From Alphaproteobacteria bacterium (GTDB taxonomy: Bacteria > Pseudomonadota > Alphaproteobacteria > Sphingomonadales > Sphingomonadaceae), in NCBI GenBank assembly GCA_020249025.1, contig JADCGM010000369.1, positions 1 through 5,323 of the forward strand: DNA of 5,323 nt, given 5' to 3'. This document shows, piece after piece, positions 1 through 4,631 of this stretch (positions are counted from its first letter, which is position 1; each line of letters starts with the position of its first letter). The position numbers and the translations under genes are program-made. A model generated the notes under the pieces. It made no database searches. It was not told where the DNA came from and was given only the letters and a program-made list of their open reading frames with translations.

Positions 1-1
1 T

Positions 2-319
2 CAGGTGCTGCACAATCTCGTGTCGAACGCGCTCAAATACGGGCGGACGGGAACGCCGATCCGGCTATCGGCTGTCCGCGACGGGGCGGTGGTGCGGATC
101 GCGGTGACCGACCGCGGCGAGGGCATCCCGCCCGAACATCTGCCGCGGCTGACCGAGCGCTTCTACCGCGTCGACGACGGCCGCTCGCGCAGCATGGGCG
201 GCACCGGTTTAGGTCTCGCCATCGTCAAGCACATCGTCGAGCGCCACCGCGGCCAGCTGACGATCGCCAGCCGGCTGGGCGAGGGCACGACTGTCGGCTT
301 CACGCTGCCGGTCGCCTAG
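2..319 (+). CDS. phoR: PhoR-type phosphate-regulon sensor histidine kinase, C-terminal fragment
   Basis: Only the last ~105 codons are in the window; the gene enters from the left edge and the first complete codon is at 2. What remains is the HATPase_c ATP-binding domain. The N box is at the very start (VLHNLVSNALKYG), the G1 box is DRGEG at about nt 110-124, an F-box-like ERFYRVD follows, and the G2 box is GGTGLG at about nt 197-214. The combination LTERFYRVDDGRSR followed by GGTGLGLAIVKHI is characteristic of the PhoR subfamily, which phosphorylates PhoB under phosphate limitation at the inner membrane. The sensor, PAS and phospho-acceptor His (DHp) regions lie outside the window, so the subfamily call rests on the catalytic domain alone. 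The gene ends tail to tail against aroA with a 4-nt overlap, and no phoB or pst gene follows it here. Another PhoR-like kinase remains possible. Confidence 0.82.
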   Translation, partial: QVLHNLVSNALKYGRTGTPIRLSAVRDGAVVRIAVTDRGEGIPPEHLPRLTERFYRVDDGRSRSMGGTGLGLAIVKHIVERHRGQLTIASRLGEGTTVGFTLPVA

Positions 320-1650
320 GCGGCCCCGAGGCCCCGCATCATCGGCAGGAAGCCCGGAAAGCTTGTCGCGATCGGGCGCGCGTCGTCGACCGTCACCGGC
401 TTGGCGGCGTTGAGACCAAGGACCGCGAAGCTCATCGCGATGCGGTGATCGAGATGACTGGCGACGGTCGCGCCACCGGGCGCAGGCTCGCCGCCGCGGC
501 CGTGGACGATCAGCCCGTCGGGCAGCTCCTCGATGCTCACCCCGCACGCGGCGAGACCGGCGGCCATCACCGCGATGCGGTCCGATTCCTTGACGCGCAG
601 CTCGTCGAGCCCGCGCATCACGGTGCGCCCTTCGGCGAAGGCCGCGATGACGAACAGGATCGGATACTCGTCGATCATCGACGGGGCGATCTCGGGCGGG
701 ACGTCGATCCCGGTGAGCGGACCGTGCGTGACCTCGAGATCGCAGACCGGCTCGCCGCCGACGAGGCGCAGGTTGGCGCGCGTGATCTGCGCGCCCATCG
801 CGGTCAGCACGCGGAACAGGCCGTCGCGGGTCGGATTGACACCGACGTTGCGCACGGTGACACGGCTTCCGGGCACCACGAGCGCGGCGGCGACCGGGAA
901 GGCGGCGGACGACGGATCGCCAGGCACGACGATCGCCTGCGGGCGCAGCTCGGCCTCGCCGCGGATGGTGATGACCCTGCCCTCGGGCGTGTCCTCGGCG
1001 GTGAGCTCGGCGCCGAAGCCGGCGAGCATGCGCTCGCTGTGGTCGCGGGTCGGCGTGCGCTCGACGACGGTGGTGAGGCCAGGCGTGTTGAGCCCGGCGA
1101 GCAGCACCGCCGACTTCACCTGCGCCGACGCGACCGGGAGCACGTAGCGGATGGGAAGCGCCGGGCAGACGCCCGTCATCGTCAGCGGCAGGCGGCCGCC
1201 GGGCGTGGCGGCGAACTGCGCGCCCATCTGCGACAGCGGATCGATGACGCGGCCCATCGGCCGCTTCGACAGCGAGGCGTCGCCGGTGAAGGTCGCGGTC
1301 AGCGGATGCGAGGCCATCAGGCCCATGAGCAGCCGGGTCGAGGTGCCGCTGTTGCCCATGTCGAGCGCGGTCTGCGGCTGGAGCAACCCGCCGACCCCGA
1401 CGCCGTGGATGGTCCAGACGCCGTCGGCGTCGCGCGCGATCCCCGCCCCGCAGGCGCGCAGCGCGGCGGCGGTGGCAAGCACATCCTCGCCCTCGAGCAG
1501 ACCCTCGACCCGGGTTTCGCCGACGGCGAGCGCGCCGAGCATCAGCGAGCGGTGCGAGATCGACTTGTCCCCGGGCACCGTCACGACGCCCGAGAGCGGC
1601 GCGTCGGCGCGGAGCGACAGCGGTTGCGGCGAAGCGTCGGCGGAGGTCAC
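316..1650 (-). CDS. aroA: 3-phosphoshikimate 1-carboxyvinyltransferase (EPSP synthase), class II type
   Basis: Cytoplasmic enzyme of the shikimate pathway: shikimate-3-phosphate plus phosphoenolpyruvate gives EPSP and phosphate. The 444-aa length is normal for the family and the whole inside-out alpha/beta barrel is present. Visible landmarks are GDKSISHR (residues 27-34, substrate Lys29), LDMGNSGTSTR (96-106), GDASLSKRPMGR (123-134), SAQVKSAVLLAGLNTPG (175-191), IDEYP with the probable catalytic Asp327, LRVKESDR with Glu355, and DHRIAMSF near 401-408. From memory it resembles the Agrobacterium CP4 enzyme (class II) closely in these blocks. At the position of CP4 Ala100 / E. coli Gly96 it carries Gly102, the residue usual in glyphosate-sensitive enzymes. 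The start is a GTG at 1650 with only a weak AGGG about 12 nt upstream; no in-frame ATG lies close upstream. It is divergent from the zinc-ribbon gene and convergent with phoR. The cmk gene that often follows aroA in Alphaproteobacteria is not downstream. Confidence 0.96.
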   Translation of the reverse strand: MTSADASPQPLSLRADAPLSGVVTVPGDKSISHRSLMLGALAVGETRVEGLLEGEDVLATAAALRACGAGIARDADGVWTIHGVGVGGLLQPQTALDMGNSGTSTRLLMGLMASHPLTATFTGDASLSKRPMGRVIDPLSQMGAQFAATPGGRLPLTMTGVCPALPIRYVLPVASAQVKSAVLLAGLNTPGLTTVVERTPTRDHSERMLAGFGAELTAEDTPEGRVITIRGEAELRPQAIVVPGDPSSAAFPVAAALVVPGSRVTVRNVGVNPTRDGLFRVLTAMGAQITRANLRLVGGEPVCDLEVTHGPLTGIDVPPEIAPSMIDEYPILFVIAAFAEGRTVMRGLDELRVKESDRIAVMAAGLAACGVSIEELPDGLIVHGRGGEPAPGGATVASHLDHRIAMSFAVLGLNAAKPVTVDDARPIATSFPGFLPMMRGLGAA

Positions 1651-1710
1651 GCGCGAAGGGAACCCTCGAGAATGTGGGACGGGCCGCCGATCTCCCGGAA
1701 CCCAATTCGG

Positions 1711-1738
1711 TTTTGACAGCGCGGGGGGGCTGTGGCAA
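1711..1738 (-). promoter_or_regulatory. Candidate aroA promoter overlapping the divergent promoter
   Basis: On the minus strand TTGCCA (1738-1733) is followed after 16 bp by TCAAAA (1716-1711), about 60 nt before the aroA GTG. Both hexamers are only partial matches. It occupies the same DNA as the plus-strand promoter candidate, and a run of seven G (1723-1729) lies between the elements. This is a weak call, made mainly because aroA needs a promoter in this 167-bp gap and nothing better is visible. Confidence 0.22.
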
Positions 1739-1741
1739 GGC
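1713..1741 (+). promoter_or_regulatory. Putative sigma-70-type promoter for the zinc-ribbon gene
   Basis: A perfect -35 hexamer TTGACA (1713-1718) is followed after 17 bp by CAAGGC (1736-1741), a poor match to TATAAT. Weak -10 elements behind a strong TTGAC are common in high-GC Alphaproteobacteria. This predicts transcription starting near 1748 and a leader of about 70 nt before the GTG at 1818. The -35 match is seen directly; promoter activity is inference. Confidence 0.45.
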
Positions 1742-1754
1742 GCACCGCCTGTTC

Positions 1755-1779
1755 GGGCGGCCCTGTGTGGGGGCGGCCC
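1755..1779 (+). repeat. Short direct repeat in the zinc-ribbon gene leader
   Basis: GGGCGGCCC occurs at 1755-1763 and again at 1771-1779, so the copies are 16 bp apart start to start. The first copy also contributes GGCGG (1756-1760), which can pair with CCGCC (1745-1749) to form a small hairpin just after the predicted transcription start. It could be a binding site or leader structure, or simply GC-rich coincidence. Confidence 0.35.
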
Positions 1780-1804
1780 GCATTCCCATTCCCGGCGCTT
1801 GTTT

Positions 1805-1810
1805 GGAGAG
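1805..1810 (+). promoter_or_regulatory. Ribosome binding site that fixes the zinc-ribbon gene start
   Basis: GGAGAG lies 7 nt before the GTG at 1818. The frame is open back to 1674, but the codons between 1674 and 1817 give no recognisable protein and overlap the promoter region. The family's conserved N-terminus (KPEWG) begins right after the GTG, so 1818 is the preferred start. Confidence 0.75.
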
Positions 1811-1817
1811 ATCTGCC

Positions 1818-2144
1818 GTGGTGAAGCCTGAATGGGGCGCGAAGCGCGCCTGCCCGAAGTGCAACACGCGCTTCTACGATCTGACCAAGGACGATCCCGT
1901 CACCTGCATCTCGTGCGGGTTCGCCTGGGTGCCGGAGCCGATTCTCAAGTCCAAGCAGCCGCTGCCCTTCGAGGCGGCGAAGCCGGCGGCGGCCGAGGGC
2001 GGCGACGTCGCCGATGAGGTGCTCGTCGACGAGGATCTCGACATCGGCGACGACGACGGCGCGGCCGACGAGGACGATGTCGACATCGGCGGCGACGACG
2101 AGCTGGCGAACGTCGCGGTCGGCGGCGACGACGACGAGGGCTGA
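1818..2144 (+). CDS. FYDLN/TIGR02300-type zinc-ribbon protein with acidic tail, function unknown
   Basis: A 108-aa protein in two parts. Residues 1-50 begin MVKPEWGAKR and hold a likely zinc ribbon with Cys12, Cys15, Cys30 and Cys33 (CPKC and CISC). The signature FYDL follows the first Cys pair; I recall FYDLN as the usual form, and here the next residue is Thr. Residues 60-108 are a low-complexity acidic tail: 23 of 49 residues are Asp or Glu and none is Lys or Arg. I recognise this as the conserved hypothetical family TIGR02300, typical of Alphaproteobacteria. No enzyme motif, signal peptide or membrane segment is visible. A ribbon plus polyacidic tail would suit a nucleic-acid or protein-binding partner, but that is inference. 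The GTG start at 1818 has GGAGAG 7 nt upstream. The gene is divergent from aroA, and no terminator separates it from the tRNA-Ala 108 bp downstream, so some read-through is possible. Confidence 0.85.
   Translation: MVKPEWGAKRACPKCNTRFYDLTKDDPVTCISCGFAWVPEPILKSKQPLPFEAAKPAAAEGGDVADEVLVDEDLDIGDDDGAADEDDVDIGGDDELANVAVGGDDDEG
2027..2100 (+). repeat. Imperfect internal duplication in the acidic tail coding region
   Basis: CGACGAGGA occurs at 2027-2035 and 2066-2074 (offset 39). TCGACATCGGCG occurs at 2038-2049 and 2080-2091 (offset 42). The encoded units are DEDLDIGDDD and DEDDVDIGGDD. The offsets differ by one codon, which suggests a tandem duplication of about 13 codons followed by a one-codon change. 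The tail may vary in length between relatives. Confidence 0.6.
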
Positions 2145-2184
2145 GAGGACGAGGGACTGATAGGAAAAGGGGTCGAACTGAGGC

Positions 2185-2213
2185 TTGCGCCCGCGCGCGG
2201 CCTGACCTAAAGA
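2185..2213 (+). promoter_or_regulatory. Putative tRNA-Ala promoter
   Basis: TTGCGC (2185-2190) and TAAAGA (2208-2213) are separated by exactly 17 bp, about 40 nt upstream of the mature tRNA 5' end. Predicted initiation near 2220 leaves a leader of roughly 33 nt for RNase P to remove. A 6-bp hairpin lies in it (GCCCGC 2221-2226 with GCGGGC 2233-2238). Each hexamer matches consensus only partly. Confidence 0.45.
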
Positions 2214-2252
2214 CCCTGCCGCCCGCTCCCAGGCGGGCCGGACGATGGATAC

Positions 2253-2328
<76 letters not shown>

Positions 2329-2342
2329 TCGCTTCCTGCCAA

Positions 2343-2388
2343 ATGAAAGAAGGCCGGGCCGTCCTTGGGGACGCCCGGCCTCTTTCAT
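2343..2388. terminator. Symmetric bidirectional terminator between tRNA-Ala and the KGG gene
   Basis: One near-perfect hairpin: ATGAAAGA (2343-2350) pairs with TCTTTCAT (2381-2388), GGCCGGG (2352-2358) with CCCGGCC (2374-2380), and CGTCC (2360-2364) with GGACG (2369-2373). The loop is TTGG, and A2351 and C2359 are single-base bulges. The GC core is flanked by an A-rich arm and a T-rich arm, so either strand gives a GC stem followed by TCTTTC. The tRNA ends 14 nt before it and the KGG gene stops 15 nt from its other side. This is the expected layout for a shared intrinsic terminator of two convergent units. Confidence 0.88.
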
Positions 2389-2403
2389 GTCCGGCGGTGC
2401 GGA

Positions 2404-2601
2404 TCAGCGGTTGTTGGTGTTGCCGCCGCCGCCATGGCTGGCCTCGCCGCCCTTGCGGCCGGCTTCCGAGGCGCGCTCGCGGTCGTTGGCGAAGTTGCCG
2501 CCCGACGCCTTGCCGCCCTTCGAGGCGATCTCGCGCTGCTTGTCGTCGTCCATCGCCGCGAAGCCGCGGTTCGACTTGCCGCCATTGTTCTGATTGGCCA
2601 T
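2404..2601 (-). CDS. KGG-motif general stress protein (YciG/con-10-like)
   Basis: A 65-aa, very hydrophilic protein beginning MANQNNGGKS. It has two KGG-type units: SKGGKASGGNF (about residues 28-36) and RKGGEASHGGGG (about 49-60). The linking NDRERASEAGRKGG matches the repeat of the E. coli YciG / stress-induced KGG family (Pfam KGG). Such proteins are small, Gly/Lys-rich, probably disordered, and induced by stationary phase, desiccation or general stress; their biochemical role is not established. No Cys, signal peptide or membrane segment is present. The ATG at 2601 is chosen because AAGGAG lies 7 nt upstream (plus-strand 2609-2614); the longer open frame reaching back toward 3012 would run through the promoter and antisense to the next gene. 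An EcfG-like promoter lies upstream, and the gene ends at the terminator shared with tRNA-Ala. Confidence 0.9.
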   Translation of the reverse strand: MANQNNGGKSNRGFAAMDDDKQREIASKGGKASGGNFANDRERASEAGRKGGEASHGGGGNTNNR

Positions 2602-2648
2602 GGTCGTGCTCCTTCTTGTCCTTATCGGTGCCGGTATGGCCCGCGACG

Positions 2649-2674
2649 AACCCGGGCGGACTGTGCGATGTTCC
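2649..2674 (-). promoter_or_regulatory. Putative EcfG (general stress sigma factor) promoter for the KGG gene
   Basis: Read on the minus strand, GGAAC (plus 2674-2670) is followed after 17 bp by GGTT (plus 2652-2649). The alphaproteobacterial EcfG/SigT consensus is GGAAC-N16-17-CGTT, so the -35 is perfect and the -10 has one mismatch. Predicted initiation is around plus 2641, leaving about 40 nt to the ATG with its strong ribosome binding site. Position, orientation and downstream function all agree with general stress response control through PhyR-NepR-EcfG, which is inferred and not shown here. Confidence 0.58.
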
Positions 2675-2745
2675 AAATGCTCGCTTGGACTTTGCGACGA
2701 ACGGCGGCGGCTTCGCCCGGATTTTGAAATGACGGAGCAGTAACG

Positions 2746-3129
2746 ATGGGCGCAGGGATCACGCTGAGCGGCGGTTGCCATTGCGGCGCGGTGCGGTTCG
2801 AAGCCGATGTCGGCCCGCAGGTCACGCTGCTCGACTGCAACTGCTCCATGTGCGCCCGTAGCGGTTACTTGCATCTGATTGTGGGCGGGGCCGATTTTCG
2901 CTTGGTGGCGGGCGGCGACGCGCTCACCGAATACCGTTTCGGAACGGGCGCGGCGCGGCACCTGTTCTGCAAGGTCTGTGGAATCAAGAGCTTCTACAAA
3001 CCTCGTTCGCATCCCGACGGATGGAGCCTGAACTGGCGCTGCCTCGATTCGGACGGGGGGATCGAACCGCGCATCGAGCCTTTCGACGGCCGCGGCGGCT
3101 GGGAAGCGGCGCGCGCGGCGCTGGATTGA
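2746..3129 (+). CDS. GFA-family zinc protein (glutathione-dependent formaldehyde-activating enzyme/CENP-V fold)
   Basis: A 127-aa protein with all seven cysteines of the GFA fold: Cys11 and Cys13 (GGCHCGAVRF), Cys31, Cys33 and Cys36 (DCNCSMC), and Cys75 and Cys78 (FCKVCG). In the Paracoccus Gfa structure the outer two pairs hold a structural zinc and the central triplet a catalytic-site zinc; the spacing here fits both. Gfa was proposed to speed formation of S-hydroxymethylglutathione from formaldehyde and glutathione, but most family members are uncharacterised and that activity has been disputed, so no gene symbol is given. The protein is shorter than Paracoccus Gfa and close to the size of the domain alone. 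The ATG at 2746 has GGAG 8 nt upstream. It is divergent from the KGG gene and 71 bp upstream of gor on the same strand. No convincing promoter is visible in the 144-bp gap before it. Confidence 0.9.
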   Translation: MGAGITLSGGCHCGAVRFEADVGPQVTLLDCNCSMCARSGYLHLIVGGADFRLVAGGDALTEYRFGTGAARHLFCKVCGIKSFYKPRSHPDGWSLNWRCLDSDGGIEPRIEPFDGRGGWEAARAALD

Positions 3130-3147
3130 TCGACTCCCTCAATGATT

Positions 3148-3174
3148 GGCGCGCAGACAATTCGTTTGCGCGCC
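3148..3174 (+). other. Strong hairpin between the GFA gene and gor
   Basis: GGCGCGCAGAC (3148-3158) pairs with GTTTGCGCGCC (3164-3174): 11 bp including one G:U pair, with loop AATTC. It starts 18 nt after the GFA stop and ends 26 nt before the gor ATG. Neither side has a T-tract, so it is a poor intrinsic terminator by the usual rule. It could end or protect the GFA message, act as a gor leader structure, or bind a protein as DNA. Confidence 0.5.
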
Positions 3175-3200
3175 GGAAGTGGTGGGCTTAGCTCCACCCC

Positions 3201-4541
3201 ATGAGCCACGATTATGATCTCTTCGTCATCGGCGCCGGGTCCGGCGGGGTGCGCGCGGCGCGAATCTCGGCGGGGCATGGCGCGCGCGTCGCCATCGCCG
3301 AGGAGCACCAGGTCGGCGGCACCTGCGTCATCCGCGGCTGCGTGCCCAAGAAGCTGCTCGTCTATGGCGCGCACTTCGCCGAGGATCTGGAGGACGCCCG
3401 CCGCTTCGGCTGGGACGTCGGCACCCCCACCTTCGACTGGCCGACGCTGCGCGACAACGTGCTGTCGGAGGTCAAGCGCCTCAACGGCATCTACACGACC
3501 AACCTCGAGAATGCGGGCGTCACCATCTTCCACGACCGCGCGACGCTGATCGACCGCCACACGCTGAAGGTCGGCGACAGGACGATCACCGCGGACAAGA
3601 TCCTCGTCGCCACCGGCGCGCGGCCGGCGATCCCGGATGTGCCGGGGGCCGAGCATGGCATCACCTCCAACGAGGTGTTCCACCTCGACCGCCTGCCCAA
3701 GCGCGCGGTGATCGCGGGCGGCGGCTATATCGCCAACGAGTTCGCCGGCATCCTCAACGAATTCGGGGTGAAGGTGACGCTGCTGCTGCGCGGCGATGCG
3801 CTGCTGCGCGGCTACGATCACCAGCTGCGCGAGCGGCTGCACCTCATCTCGATGCAGAAAGGCATCGATTTCCGTTTCAACGCCGCCTTCGAGCGGATCG
3901 AGAAGCGCGACGACGGCACGCTGTCGATCCATGTCTCGAACGGCGATCCGCTGGAGGCCGACCTGCTGCTCTACGCCATCGGCCGCCCGCCCAACACCGA
4001 GGGGCTGGGGCTGGAGGCGCTGGGTGTCGCGCTCGACGCCAACCGCGCCATCGTCGTCGACGCCGACAGCCGGACCAACGTCGACAACATCTACGCGGTC
4101 GGCGACGTCACCAACCGCATCCAGCTGACGCCCGTCGCGATCAAGGAAGGCCATGCCTTCGCCGATACCGTGTTCGGGAAGAAGCCGTGGCGGCCCGATT
4201 ACGAATGCGTGCCCTCTGCCGTGTTCAGCCACCCGCCGATCGCCGCGGTCGGCCTCACCGAGAGCGAGGCGCGCACGAAATACCGCCAGGTGAAGGTCTA
4301 CACGTCCGACTTCCGCGCGATGAAGAACGTGCTTGCCGACCGCAACGAGCGCGCGCTCTACAAGCTGATCTGCCACCCGGTGACCGAGCAGCTTCTCGGC
4401 GCGCACATCATCGGGCCGGATGCGGCCGAGATCATGCAGACGATGGCGGTGTGCGTGAAGGCGGGCCTGACCAAGGCCCAGCTCGACGCGACGGTCGCGA
4501 TCCATCCGACGATGGCGGAAGAGCTGGTGCTGATGCGGTAG
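3201..4541 (+). CDS. gor: Glutathione-disulfide reductase (NADPH)
   Basis: Flavoprotein of the pyridine nucleotide-disulfide oxidoreductase family; it reduces GSSG to two GSH with NADPH in the cytoplasm as a homodimer. The 446 aa are full length. In order: FAD-binding GAGSGG (11-16), the redox disulfide Cys42/Cys47 in GGTCVIRGCVPKK, ATGARP (137-142), the NADPH Rossmann loop GGGYIANE (173-180), Arg197 and Arg203 in LLLRGDALLRGYD (the pair that selects NADPH over NADH in E. coli GR), the second FAD motif YAVGDV (298-303), and the dimer-interface His435/Glu440 in HPTMAEE, the catalytic acid-base pair. The CVIRGC active site is the form in plant and alphaproteobacterial enzymes; E. coli and animals have CVNVGC. 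Together with the Arg pair it argues against lipoamide dehydrogenase and mercuric reductase. The ATG has only a weak, distant GGTGGG upstream. The gene lies 71 bp after the GFA gene. Confidence 0.96.
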   Translation: MSHDYDLFVIGAGSGGVRAARISAGHGARVAIAEEHQVGGTCVIRGCVPKKLLVYGAHFAEDLEDARRFGWDVGTPTFDWPTLRDNVLSEVKRLNGIYTTNLENAGVTIFHDRATLIDRHTLKVGDRTITADKILVATGARPAIPDVPGAEHGITSNEVFHLDRLPKRAVIAGGGYIANEFAGILNEFGVKVTLLLRGDALLRGYDHQLRERLHLISMQKGIDFRFNAAFERIEKRDDGTLSIHVSNGDPLEADLLLYAIGRPPNTEGLGLEALGVALDANRAIVVDADSRTNVDNIYAVGDVTNRIQLTPVAIKEGHAFADTVFGKKPWRPDYECVPSAVFSHPPIAAVGLTESEARTKYRQVKVYTSDFRAMKNVLADRNERALYKLICHPVTEQLLGAHIIGPDAAEIMQTMAVCVKAGLTKAQLDATVAIHPTMAEELVLMR

Positions 4542-4631
4542 GGCGAGCCGGGTTGGCGGCGTCGCGGCTGGCGCCGGCATCACCCTGCAAGAAACCCTAC
4601 CGTTCCCGGCTTGTTCTGGTAAGACAGGTTG

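Noticed and set aside
445..1716. A 423-codon plus-strand frame antisense to aroA, with further plus-strand frames at 533-1147 and 1151-1831
   Set aside because: The first is in codon register with aroA on the opposite strand, the usual high-GC antisense artefact. None has a recognisable motif or a credible start site.
1674..1817. A 48-codon N-terminal extension of the zinc-ribbon protein
   Set aside because: The extension covers the promoter and leader region and has no family similarity. GGAGAG is properly spaced only for the GTG at 1818, where the conserved KPEWG begins.
209..1867. A 552-codon minus-strand frame overlapping aroA in another frame
   Set aside because: The translation is an Arg/Ala-rich low-complexity shadow (long runs of R, A and D) and crosses the kinase end, aroA and the divergent promoter region. 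aroA explains the DNA fully.
2365..2727. A hydrophobic-looking 120-codon plus-strand frame that could suggest a membrane protein
   Set aside because: It is antisense to the KGG gene, starts inside the terminator loop and has no ribosome binding site. The Ala/Val/Leu richness is the antisense reading of the Gly/Ala/Arg-rich stress protein and of its GC-rich flanks.
2602..3012. An N-terminal extension of the KGG protein to 202 aa
   Set aside because: It would run antisense through the GFA gene and across the EcfG-like promoter. The ATG at 2601 has an AAGGAG at ideal spacing, and 65 aa is normal for the family.
4542..4631. Possible terminator or promoter between gor and the helicase gene
   Set aside because: Only short GC-rich complementary stretches are present (for example GCCGG with CCGGC). 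There is no T-tract and no paired -35/-10 elements, so nothing there can be supported.
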